A DNA stretch of 64,000 nt. Origin: Sipunculus nudus (taxonomy: Eukaryota > Annelida > Sipuncula > Golfingiida > Sipunculidae). Below the pieces are notes generated by a model. It worked only from the letters and a program-made list of their open reading frames with translations. It ran no database searches and was not told where the DNA came from. The position numbers and the translations under genes are program-made. The DNA is taken from positions 5,659,741 through 5,723,740 of the forward strand of contig CM049318.1 of assembly GCA_026874595.1 (NCBI GenBank), read 5' to 3'. Shown in pieces: positions 1 through 13,600 of this stretch (its first letter is position 1; each line of letters begins with the position of its first letter).

Positions 1-372
1 ACATTATTTTAATTGCAGGAATAACTTCCATAGTAGACAGGGTTTAAAGCTGTTGTTAACATCTGTTGCCATTCTTTATGAAAAGGTATAAAGGTACAAG
101 CTAAACTTATTTTAATTTTCATTTACAGACAATAAGTGTACAACAAAAATGTACCGGATAATATGCGTTACAATCCTAGATTAACATCTCTTTTGCTGTT
201 ATGAGACAAGTCCAAGGTTCCATTTAAATAAATCCATTTTTAAAAATCCTACTACGAATAAACAACTCAGGAAAGGACCAATTTCACATTTTAACTATGA
301 TAATGGAAACTGTTTTTTTCAGTGTTAAAGACATGTAAATATGCATAAAGAAATATGCATTTGTGTTTTTAG

Positions 373-1585
373 ATCATCATGGTCGACAGAAGACAACTGG
401 CAGGACCTCCAGGTCAACGGAACAGAACACCCAAGATCGAAAACGCCCCGGATCTCTCGAAAATTGACTTGGATAGATTGAAACTTAAAAGGTCATTCAG
501 CAAGTGCTTAAACATAATTCATGCATAAAAATTGAATACATATTATATATTTATATACACATATATGTATACAATATATTTATATATTATTTACAATAAA
601 ATTCATATTAAACATATATATTATTAAATTTTTTTATATTTTATATATATTTAAATGATATTACTATATGTATTTGTTTCGTCCATTTTGCTTCCTTCGA
701 GATTTCAGACATTAGGAAATTTTAATAGTAGTGTACATTGTACACGGAAAGAGAAAAATTACATTAACTTTTTACATTAAATCCATTTAAATTAGATCCT
801 TATATAATTTGAGTGAAACAGTTGATAATGGCTGTTCCTTGTTATATTGCATTTGATTCATTTCATGAAAAGCTTTCATTGTTATTTCATTTTCAGTTAT
901 GGCTCTTGTTAGTCTATTAATATATTTTCATCGTTTGTTTGAAATGTTATACATACATAATTTAAAAACCAGGTGGTAGCAATTGTTTCAATTTAACTTA
1001 GCAAACAGGTAACGACATGCACACATAAAGTATTTTCGGATATATTTTTTTTATTATTTTTATAATTGCAGAAGAGTAGGAATCATTGGACAGGGCCCAG
1101 GTTACAGCAGCAAAGGTAATTTAATATTTCATATTAAAAAACTTACAAATACTCTTAACGCAGTTAAAAAATGTGAGGCTTACTTATTTGCAGTAGTTAT
1201 TGGCTGTACTTTGTAAATAGATTTTATTATCGTGCAAGAGTGTATGAAATGAAGATGAAGATGAATGAAATGAAAATATGAAACTATTTACATGAATAAT
1301 ACAATTAAACTACCTGAATATGTTTTCTGAATGTTACTTTAGAAAAATAAAACAATAAAGCATACATAGTAAGGAGAGCAGAAAATGATATAAGACTTAT
1401 AAGTACATTCATATTTCATTTTTTCAGCCTTGGCTGAAATGCTTGGTATTCCGGATATCCGGGAAATGGACAAGGTTTTTAACTTCCGGATGAGTCGTTT
1501 AAAGATGGCCAGCATTTTAGACTTCCTGGAGCACGAACGACTGCCACATGTGAAAGCTCATACCGAGGATTACTTAAGAAAACTG
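373..1585 (+). CDS. Exons 1-3: basic N-terminal segment (residues 1-107 of the visible part)
   Basis: The exons are 373-491, 1072-1115 and 1428-1585. The first is rich in Arg, Lys, Pro and Gln ([13 protein letters not shown]...). The third is helical and charged, with [14 protein letters not shown] and a segment ending HTEDYLRKL. There is no hydrophobic signal peptide and no cysteine. The segment leads directly into the SAP-like motif of exon 4, so the two may fold together. Phases 2, 1 and 0 join without a gap. The 580-bp intron 492-1071 is extremely AT-rich (TATATA blocks at 540-660) and otherwise empty. Positions 1-372 look like the end of an upstream intron. Confidence 0.75.
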
Positions 1586-3356
1586 GTGGCAAGTTCTGTT
1601 TCTTTGAACCTCGACCATTGCATCCTTTATCGACATATTTAAAATTTTACACTGTGCAATAATTTTAAAATAATGCAAGCAACATCCACATTTAATGTGA
1701 TTTAATGTAAAGACATAATTGTAACAGGAAATGTATATGTAAAAAAAAAAGCTTTTTATTATTCGCGCGATGTATTCATAAATACCCACGCATGTGACTA
1801 TGAGAAAAGCGAGTAACTTGGTGATATCATATCTACTTGAAACATTAAGAGTTAGGATGGAAAGTATATTTTTGTTTTTGAAATTAAAATATTTATCAGT
1901 ATTTTAAGTCGTACAAAACACCCAGATAACTTGTTTATTTGCCAGCAAAGAGGCCTCTTTCTGGGCATTTCTACATTGAAGATATTGGGGATATAATTTT
2001 ATTAGTTATTAAGATTTTGTTTCGTATTTAAAACATCATTCCTTTAATTGTTATGTACTATCAATATCACAGGGGCTGCTCGAACCAAAGTTGTGGAGGA
2101 GACCAGATGGGATGGCTGAACGAGAACTCAGGACGGCTTTGTCAGTGAGGAACCTCGATACAACCGGAAGTAGAAGTGAGCTGCTCCGCAGATACCGGCA
2201 ATCATGGCAGAGTAAGTGTAAGCCTATACAAAACTTTTTGGAACATTGAAATGTTTTAATAATGCTTTTTATAAAACACATCGCTAATAGCCTAAGATCA
2301 CATGCAGTAAGTTGATAATTCAATAGAGCAACGAATATTGGGTTATTACTTTGCCATTTGCTGACTTGAATGTTTTTTCATGTTTTTAATAAAGATATTC
2401 TCATATTCTTTCTTACACTGCAGATTGTGCAGATTTCCACGCACATCTCTGGCAGGGAATGGCCTGTGACTTTGACATCCAGTGCCAAGGTTTCTCCTGC
2501 GTGGCTGACTTGAACTTCCTAATCTACCGACAGACAGCGCTGGTGTATGCCAAATTCGACCCTTGCACTCGCGTAGTGACCATTGGGGCCAATGAATGGT
2601 CACACCGCGTGGATCTTCTAACTGATAATGGTTTGGTATTCTTTATCTTCTACTTATATAGATAGAATATATGGAGAAGGAAAATGGATTATAAAAATAT
2701 AAATATCTTTCTCTTCATCACAATTAATACGTGTGAGAAAACAAATATGCCATGTATATAATATGACAAGAACACAATAACGGTCATCCAGGTGAAAAAA
2801 TAAACATGTATCTAAATGTAATGAAAATAACATATCATTAATCGGAACCTCTGAACCTCTATCCATTGACCTTTATAACGTAACATGTTAAAATCTCTAT
2901 ATATGAGTGTACGCCTCTCCTTATAATGACGCTTACTTCTGCGCTGATGTAAAAGTGTTGAAACATTTTAAAATATTCTCACGAATTTGAATTTACATGT
3001 TCCTTTTTAAATCCAGAAAATGCTGAGGGTACTGTTCCTCTGACTACAAACTTAAATCTACCACAGCTGGCGCAGCTTTCCCTTTCCTACAAGTTAGAGA
3101 TCCTGCAGGAGCATGTCAAGGTAAACTACCTTTATTCACGGCAGCCCGCTATTTTCAGTCATTGGCTAGTCAGTATAAGGGCTGTATCAATATATTAATA
3201 TTTGCCAATTTAAACCTATTTCCGTTTTCATCTCATAAGCACCTTTGCATGTACCTCTCCCTCACATAAAAATGAACGATGAACAACGCGGGAGAAGCAA
3301 CTTGTGTTGTATGACCAGTGGCGTCAATTTTTCTTCCAGGTGGGGGGATGACTTTG

Positions 3357-3388
<32 letters not shown>

Positions 3389-3451
3389 TACATATATATA
3401 TACACACACATATAATATATTACTTTTTCAGCGTCTCTGAGTGACATATTC

Positions 3452-3482
<31 letters not shown>

Positions 3483-6400
3483 CGATTATTATATATATAT
3501 ATTTATATATTTATACTTATTTTTAATATACTTATTTTTTTCAAATAATTATAATATTATAATAGAAAATAAGTTATTTTGTGAATTCTAAGCAAGGTTT
3601 AGATATAACATTTTTTTGTAAATGGATTCAAAGTTTTTAATTCTATTTATTAATATATTTCATTTGCAGTATTATAATATTATTCTCTGAAAAGTGGGGG
3701 GGATGATTACATTGGCCATCCCCCCTCCTTGCCAAAAAATGGGGGGTATATGTACCCCCCATCCCCCCCTATATTGACGCCCCTGTGTATGACCGTAGAA
3801 ACAAAATTCACAAGTTGGTCCTCTTTCATCGATTGCGGGCTGCGGGGATTCCCGGAGAAAGTGAAAATTTTAAAGAAACTAACACACACAGGCCCTCGCA
3901 ATGCAGTATCCCCTATTTAACCCACACGTACTCACACAATCTCCTCATCACTGGAACCAGAACCCTAATCTGGGGGTGGGTGGGGGGGGTATCAATCGAG
4001 GTTGTGTATCAGGAGAGGAGGTTTGATGGGGAATAGTTTTGCTTCAGTAAGTTTTGTCCCCGGCCCCCAGTTGAAAAAGTAGGGGAAATATCCCTCCTGA
4101 CCCCGTGTCCAGCACTAAATAGCGGGTCCTTTGCCTCTCTTTACCCCTGGACTTTGCTGGATAAAGTTGATATCTTTACAAATATCCAAACTCATGTCCT
4201 ACTAGGCTTATAATACAGAGAGCTAATAGTAGACTACCACAGGTGTGTTCTTTTCAGGTTACCATGGCAGTCACGTGGTGCAACACAAAGGCCTCAGAAT
4301 GTGAGAGACAGGAAGTACTGGTAGACGGATTAGAACTGATTATGGCAAACTGTAGCACACAGTCGACAGGAACCCAGCTGGCCTTCCAAGCTACTCAGGG
4401 AGAAAAATGTAAGGAGGCCAATAAGTACATTAATATAGTATTATGAACTATAAGTGAAAAAAAGGAATATTTTATTTTGAAGGAAACACATTCTTGAACA
4501 TTTACCAAAAGGCAAACTCTTCAAGGACATAATATATGTAAAACCGCACCAGGAACATATTGGGATGTGACCCTGAAGTATATTTTCCCCATTTATTATT
4601 AGATATAATTTATTGAACATAAACGGATGATTCTGATCCATATCTTGTTAAATTCGCATATATGACAATAATTTACTTAAAACTACACCGCTTGAAAATT
4701 TAAATATGATCCTTAAAGTATGTTCATATTTTCAGATCATTTACTGACTTAAATATTTATGATAACGGATGTTTTAGATCCGATTCTTGATAAGCTCGCA
4801 AATATGACAACAGAAGAAATCATCAAACTTGCTCATGAGATATCAGAAGATCCTGAATCTATAAAAACTTTGGTGGAAGAACTGCGAAAAGAATACAGCA
4901 AACTGGTAAAGGAATTTATTATGTTCACCATAGAAGCACATAACAACCATTTAAAGGGATAATTATAGGAATAACATTTTAAAATATGTTGCACATCAAG
5001 TCGATTCAGACCGTCAGTAATTAGTGAGGATATGTAAACATCTTATATTCTGCATACGTTATTAATTGACACCAGTAAGGTCATACAAACAAATATACTG
5101 ATCTACGGATTTGCCGATCTTTTTTTTTTTTGGTGGATCAGTTCCTTTTTTGCAAATGAAGACCAGATCCTTGGTAATGTTTCTAATTTGTGCTATGGAA
5201 CAAATAAACTAAAACATTTCTTAAAGGTTTTGACCAATCCTTGTGTTGATCATTTACCAATTTTTGGTAAGCAGGCAGACTTTGTATTGTGTATCGATCG
5301 GCAAATTAGTCCTCTCGCACCATATTTTTGCCCCTGGAGTCTGTAAAACAAAATTTTCTTGAAGATTACTAAGAAGGCTTATCCTACATCCAAGATAACA
5401 CGAATATTTGATCATGATTTTGTTTCAGTCTGCACGGAAAACTACTATGCCCAGTGTTATGAAATGTTGTATAAATCAACTGTCACATAAATAAACTATA
5501 ATATATAGTCATACTACGTGTTTATGGTCTTTACAGCTGCTTGATTCAATAAAGAAACTTATGTACAAGATCTTCAAGAGCGAATTTGAGCTGTCTGATT
5601 TCTGCACTGAAGTGTACGGAAAGCAGCTGGGGCCATTCCATCGCCAGTTCTTTGAGGTTGGAATAGATGTCCCCATCATGATCTTCTGGATTGGATTTAG
5701 TAAGTACTGACAGGCTGTGGACTGGTACGAGATATTCGAGGGCATCTGGTCAACCCCGTCTGTCATAATTCAGTTCGAAAAGTGCTACTGATAAAAGGCG
5801 AACCTGGATGGAGGCAGCAAAATCGAAAAAAAAAAATTTTTTTTTTAAATAAAATTTGTGAACAGGAAAATTACAAAGAAAATAAATTTAACCATCATCT
5901 AGGTATATAAAATAGTGCATATTACCAGTTAATGATTTTTAGTTGACCATTTTTTTACTTAATTACCAGCAATTCTTTTTCCCCCTGTATATAGGGTGAG
6001 TGGTCGAAACACTCTCAAAATGTAAAGCTCTTTGACCTATGTATAGGATAATGGTCTCTTCACGAATTCTATCGACTGATATCGTATTACCAGATAACTG
6101 TCTAACATTAAGTGAAAGCAGATAAAAAAAATATAGGTATTTTGTGAACCAACGTACACAAGAATAATAGATCAATAATTATATTGCATTTCTACTACAA
6201 ATAAAATAACTTATCTCGGAAAGACGCATGATTAAATCATAATTTGCTATGAATTACCGTTGCAGGTTTCGAAGGCGTTGGAACGTACGGCGTTAGATTG
6301 CAGTGCAATTTATGTTTACTCTCCATGAAAATAGAGGTAGGTTGTTTAATATATTGGTTTGTATATGTTCATATGTTCACGAATTCTTATTATTAAAAGC

Positions 6401-7555
6401 ATTCAATACACTGTAATACACCTCTTCTTATTGATAAATAATATGTTCAGGTTCTCAGACAAGGAGACACGGATGTACGTACATTGCCAAAAACTATTAT
6501 TCACCTTTGAGCGCAATAAACTGAAGGTGTCTATTTAGGAGTATTAAAGTAGGTCACAACAGTTCTCTGTATATCAGAGACTCGGATGGATCAAAGGTAA
6601 ATGTGCATTTTGAAATTAATGTGCAGAAACATTACGAAATTCAGTGTCGTATTGTTTCTTTCAAACCCATTTTTTGGCTGAATACGAGATTTTGCAAATT
6701 GATATATTTGATTTCGTATATTCTGAGGATTTATGATGGACTTCGGCTATGAAGTGGTACATTGAATTTTAGCTTTCATGAAGTTTGAGCTTTCAATTAG
6801 TTGGAGTTTTCCATATTTAATCAGTTTAACCTTTCTGATGCTTCAGTCCGATGAGATTGCTACTTACAGAAGCAGATTGGGGGGGGGGGGGGGGGGGGTA
6901 TGGGGTTCAGGACCCTTTTCAGCCACCGAAATCCTTCTCAGACCAATTTTTGCAGCTTGGAATCCCCTTTGCAGGATCTGGATCTTAATTTGTCCTGTGT
7001 TCTCCTTGGTTCTCCTGGGTTTGACCCCCTCCTCTCACAAAATCCTGGATACGCCCCTTACTAAGGGGTTTAGACTGTGCTCACAGTTTACGTACATTAT
7101 AATTTAATGGCTTGTATCTAGAGCCGTAACGAAGTAAGAATGTTGTTTTGCAGGCAGTACTGAGGCCATACGCTGAGCCTCAGCTGTTTGGCGCCTTGAG
7201 GGTTGGTATTGCCTTCCTGACTGCTGAGCTGAGAACGACGGGCTACGTGTTTGATGTCTCCATGCCGCTCAAAGGAGAACTCATGTTCAGTCGGTTCCCG
7301 CTGGATGTGGCGTAGGTGTAACCCAAGATGTCCTCATGAGATTTGATTTTACATTAAATGCCCAACAAATTGGTCACATTAGTTTATTTATTATAATAAT
7401 ATTTCCGTTTCAGAGAATCAATTCAAATATTGAATAAAATTGGCCTCAGCCAATCCTTACTAGCATACTCTAATCAATTTATGAAGAAATTTATTAATAA
7501 AAATGAATATAAAATCACCGATAACCTCTTTCCGTTACCATTATCTCACTCCACT

Positions 7556-7628
<73 letters not shown>

Positions 7629-10600
7629 TCTTTTTATTAATTTCAGAATTTCCCTGGATATAGATCTTGTTCCTTTGAGGATTAAACTTCATACGTTATT
7701 GATATTTGAGATGGACATGGTGTTCTTCACCATCAAGAAGACCCTGGTCGACAAGAACCTGTGGGAATACGCCACGCCCACTTTACGCCAGAATATCTTC
7801 TCCATCCACACGAGGGAGCCCGAAAAGTCTCCTCCAAGATTTAGTTCATACAGCGGCTCGGTAGGTGAATGGTACTCAGTGGCGTCAATTTTTCTTTAAA
7901 GGTTGAAAGGGGGGGGGGGTCATAGGGGTAGGTAATTTTTTTTTATTGAACCTATTTTGAAACATCTCATTGTATATTAAGTATTTGTGATATTAAGAGT
8001 AAGCTTTTAAACATATTACAGGGCATAGAAAGGCAGAAATGTAACCAAAGTCCCTCATTATAATTATTTCTATATTTCATTCCCAGTATATAAATACAGT
8101 ATATGAATCTTTCGGTCTATCGGGGGAGGGGTGATCATATTTATCATCGGCCTTGTCAACCCCAACCCCCCCCCCCCCACACACACACACACGTATTGAT
8201 GCCCCCATGGCTACTTAAAGAAGATAAATCTAGTTGGGTAAAGATTTACTAACACACGAAGCTGTCACGAATCGCTGGAGATCTGAGAAATTATCCCTTC
8301 ACTAAACCTCTTTGGAAACCAGGTGTTCAACGGGACAAATTATGCACGGGTGTTGCGTGTCTGTGCGTCGGATGCAAGTAATCTGTTGTTTTCACACACA
8401 GCAGCACCTCGGCATCATAAAGGTACATTTTAATCACGTGATATAACATGCCTTCAAGACTACAAGAAAAAACTTTGTTCCGGCTTTACCAGGTAGGGGA
8501 TATGAAATCCAAAATAAAGTCTAATAGAATAAGTGGGAAAGACAGCATGATGCAGCGGACAAATATATGAAGAATCCCATAGTCATTGCAGTGGAGACAG
8601 TTTTTTTTTTGTCTTTTATTTAGCCCTGTACCGCTTGTTCTGGGGATGCATTCACCTCAGACCTGAAGGGTCTACAGCATGCTCACGAATCACAAGCCTT
8701 TAGTATGGACACTGTACCCACTATGACGGAAAGTGGCCCCTGTAAGGTGAGCCAGGTGAGAGACCGGGATCACACCGACCCCGCCTTTAACATAGAGTTC
8801 GCCGTGGACAGTGATCGGAGTGAGGTGGACCTCGACTACTGTGTCGGGATCGTCAAGGGAGGGTGTGACCAGGTCAACAACCAGCCTCTCGGAGGTCCGT
8901 CGACTCTCATTGCCAAGGTAAGTTACACATTCATACGATTTTTTATATCACGGAAAACACTGATTACAATTATATTTTTATAATTTGTTCGGTGGGAACG
9001 TTGTAGATGAAGCTATGGACCGGTAGACCAAGTGCACATATTTTTGTTTATTTCTGTAAATTAGAGATTTGTTACGGATTCAATGGGCATTATCTACGGT
9101 TATATGATTTTTTTTATTCACACAGACTTCTAGGCATAAGCACAAAATCTGACATGAGTGACTTTAAATGTAACTAAACTATTTTTGTCTTGTACAATTT
9201 CACCTTTTTTCCACCATGAAAATATTTGATTGATATCAGATAACAGGCCTTGTTTTTTTGTGGATTTTAATTCCCTTCATCGTGTAAGATTTAGCTGCTG
9301 TCATATAACCAAACAAGAGAATTTGCCTGTAACATAAACCTACTATTTTGTGTTTAAACAGCGTATGATATCAGGAATGCCGCTGTATTTCACCGTGTGT
9401 GCCACCAACTCGGCCGGACTGAGGACTTGCACTATGGCCAGCATACCGACCTACGATACCACGCTGCCGTCCGGTAGGGTCATGCCCGACTTCTCCACCA
9501 CAAGTCACCCGAACATCCTCAGAGGGTCAGCTCTGGTCATCGACGATTCCAATATCAGTACCGTTCTGGTATTCAAATTATATTTAAATCAGCACTTATT
9601 TTATAAACCTATTTCTTTAATCATCAGACTTTTGACAAGAGATGTTTATAATAGTAATCTAAACGAGTTTAAGTTTAAGTGTGCGGAAAAAAAATTAGAG
9701 AGAATTGTAGACAAAAAGAAAATAGGATGTATAAAGGGCTTAGTTTTCACAGAAATATCTCCGTAGTTTTGTTTATTTTTTTATATATTTTGTTATAATT
9801 ATTAATAATAATAATAATTATTATAACAATAATCATAAAAATAACAATAATAATCGATTAAAATTCACTAGAAATGGTAATTTTTCATAGAAATCCAGAG
9901 AGATTCCTTTAATAGCAAATTCATTTCGGGAGCAATGATTATGTATATACATTAACATACACGTGACCGACATGATTAGATATTATATTTGATATTCTGC
10001 ACTATACAAGTTTCTATACCATATTCTGCATGTGCCCTCCATACTGAACGTAAGCGTAGGTCATATATATATGCAAGCTTTGGACTTTATTAATTTACGA
10101 AAAACGTATAATTCACTGCAAATGTCTGATTTCACAGGTATGTATTTCTACATAATCAGTTAATGATAATAATATTTAACCCTTATCACAGATGTCGGCT
10201 GGTTACGGCCGTGGTCCTGCTGCAGATCAGGTGGTGTCATGGCAGCCAATCACGGTAGAGGGCGACAAAGGCGTGGACACAGGGGACGATCCTCACGGGC
10301 TCAGGGTTCTGGAGAAGTTCTCAGGTATACATGCACAAGGGTGTTTTTGGCATTTATCAGATTAAATATATCACATTGGTGACAATTTCTTACATAATCC
10401 TTTATATGGTCAGTACCGTGGTTGTAATGACTAGTTTCATGGGGATTTAATACAGAGGGGAAAATTGTTAAGCCCCACAGGTTTCTGGTTTTATACTATT
10501 AATCCTTAAATAAGATTGTGTAGTAAGAACTAATTTTAAATATTAGGGAAGAAAGTAAATATTCTACCCATGCAGGCATCCGTTTAATGCGTTTTTTTAA

Positions 10601-13600
10601 ATAATACAGTCCGTTAAATATTAGGGCAGTATATTGGACGATTAAAAACATTAATGTTATGTCTATTGATAAAACGAGACCACGTGAATTCTAACCTGCT
10701 AATATATTCATTCATCAAACCTGACAGCTCCCCGGCGCGGCCGACTGGTCAGCCAGCCATACAAGAACACGGTTTACGTCATGGTACAACACTGTGCGGC
10801 CGACTGTCTCTCCTTTCCCACTACCAGGTGTCGCGGTTTCAACTATGAACATAAACCAGACGGTGGCAAATGTGAACTGATGCATGAGGTGGAGAGTCAC
10901 GAAGTGGAACGGCACAAGGTGAGATTCATTAAAGAATTTGTCGAGACTGCCGGTCACGTAAGATAAAATACCGACTGAAAGTCTACAGGGAAAAACACAC
11001 AAAATCTATTCATATGGTACATCTGTATTGACCCATGGGAGCGATAAAACTTTTCTACATCTGGCTTTGTCATTTTCTTCTCTGTTATTCTTGTGTTTCC
11101 ATGCTTATGAAATAGTCAAAACTGACACTTCTGGATTAAACTGGAATCACTGAAACGATGTTAACCAATCTTATTATCTATTCCTGATTAGCGATATCAT
11201 CCATCATGCGAATGTAATGGAATTTTTGTCACACTGATATGAATAATTCAGACTGGTAGATTGAATACGAAATGTCAATCTGAAAACGATCCTGGGAAAT
11301 CCTGCCATGCTTGCTAATGTAAATGTTAGTTGAAATATGTTAATTATTAAACCATTAAAAATCATGGTTCAGGAATATCAACGATTCGTAAAGGTCCGAA
11401 ATAAATTAAGTGTTATTTCGCATGCATAATATACATTGTGATAAGAATGACAAAATACATAAAAAAATAAATGTACACAAAGCTTTGCACAAAACATTCA
11501 TTTTTATTCCGATTACAGGTTGGCAGCTTCATGTATTACGAAAGATACGGGATCGGCCACAAATCAAGCTTCAACTTCACCCAACTTCTACTTGATCACA
11601 ACAACCTGTACTTCTATAATTACTTTCTAGTAAATGTCATAGGTAAGGCTTATTTTACAACTGTACTTTAAGCTAAGTATATACAGGTTGTTCCTTCATT
11701 TAGCGGGGCATCGGAATAACCCCTGTGATAAATAAGAATATTCTAATATATATTTTCAAGGATCAACGTATCAGTTAAACCTCATAGGTAGGAAGGGAAG
11801 CTAACATGTTTGGATTAACTAGTTAACTTCTGTATCAATATGTGAGTCAAACATTTTTGTGGATGTACGGTGTTAGGTATCCCAGAGTACAAAACCATCG
11901 AATATTTTTTTCTTTCTTCATTCTTTCTTCTGTCCGCCTTTGCGTTAAATACAAACATGGCGGGTTAAAAAAAATGGCCCAAAATTATTCATAGAATACA
12001 GATTATTAAATTATTATCTTTTTTACCTTGAAATATTGTCCAAGGTCGTACACTCGATCCATAACTCTCCCATTATCGCTGGGTTGAGGTAGTCGTGGTC
12101 CCAATGATCTTTTGACGATTACAGACATCTAGTTATTTATGTTTGTAAAGAAGTTCTTTCTTCTCAATATAGTTGATCTCAACCAATACAACAAATATGA
12201 CCAATTCGAAAGAATTGATTATTTCCAAGCGTTAGGTGAGTGTATCTTCTATTATATCTCACCCAATATACGAATTTTTAATAAATCGTTTGTCCTTATA
12301 GGGTATCAGAATATATTGCCTTCTATCGGAGTTCTGGCTGACTTTACAACTCCGAGACCGGGATTTATTGCGAACGAAACTATGGACGATTTGAAACAAG
12401 AAGCCTGCGAGGATTTTGTCCCATATAAATATAAGATGAGATGTGATGACGAGACGCCGCTTCCAAACTTTCGGTAGGTTTACCAGTGTAGGTCGGTAAA
12501 TGTTTGTATCACTCGTTTGACGTATGTAAATAGAGTTTCGTTCGGCTAGTTTGCTAGCAAGTAGAGTCACTTTTCAATAACTCACTACTGGTTAATTGCA
12601 AATCTTTAATTTGACTTGATATTGTGCTTCAAAAATTTAGTAAACGCCTATAATTCAGTTTTATATAAATCTAATAAAGAGGACTAAACTTGTATTAATT
12701 TCCATGCTGAGTACAATTTAATTTTGAATGCTATTTAATTTTATGATCAAGGGCTTAATATGGACGTAAAAAATTAATCTAATTTGGCATGCAATAAATT
12801 CCTCTTATTAAAAATAGTAAAAGAACACGGTGTACCCCGCTGGCTAGTGTGAGGTAGGAGAAAGTTGATTATATAGACTTATGCCTACAACATATATGAG
12901 AAAATATGCCTACAATATATATGAGAAATACTTTTTTGCGCTTCTGAAAGGTAGCATGTCCTGAAACTAAAAACGAGAAGTTGTCTATATTTTGAGTTAA
13001 AAAGTAATTTCCGGTGAACTTCTGTCAGTTTATTGATTACAAGTCAGCCATAGTAATAATTGTAGCTTAAAGGAATTTGCAATTTTGGGCATAATTACAG
13101 ATGATTCCCTTCCAAAAGTCAGTTGATTCAAACCCCAATGCAACCAAACTCACTCGATATCCTATTTTCCTGTCGCATTCCCTCATCCACCCCACACCCG
13201 GTTTTGCATACAGACTAAAAACTCGCGTGTCACAAGCCGACTAATACGCACGGGTAGGGCCCGCTAGAAACTTCAAAGCCACGCCAGCAAGTGTTTGAGC
13301 TCTATGTCCCACCTCTATGAGCTAGCAGTCATATTTAGCTGCAATTTCTGCAGACAAAGATATTTCAACCATAGCTTGTTATTATGTACTATTTCAGCTT
13401 AATCCACGACGGACCTGGGTCAAACACAGTGTTTAATGGACATAAATCTGGAGTACATGAACGGTACACGAGGGCCAACAAGTCTATGTCAGGTAGGAAT
13501 ATTCGTGCTAGATAATATATTACAATATATATATATATTTATATCAAGAGTCCACTTCTCAATTAATTTGAATCTTCAATTTTTTTATAATATGATACAG

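Noticed and set aside
379-381. ATG as the start codon of the giant gene
   Set aside because: It lies six bases after a splice acceptor and is followed by basic, non-hydrophobic sequence. A type I membrane protein needs a signal peptide, so the start is upstream.
6880-6898. Poly-G tract as a functional G-quadruplex signal
   Set aside because: Similar G tracts occur in several of the miniature elements and are best explained as part of those repeats.
8624-8660. Exon 14 starting at 8624
   Set aside because: The frame after 8624 is open only from phase 0, while exon 13 ends in phase 1. In the phase-1 frame a TAG follows at about 8702. The acceptor at 8661 restores the frame.
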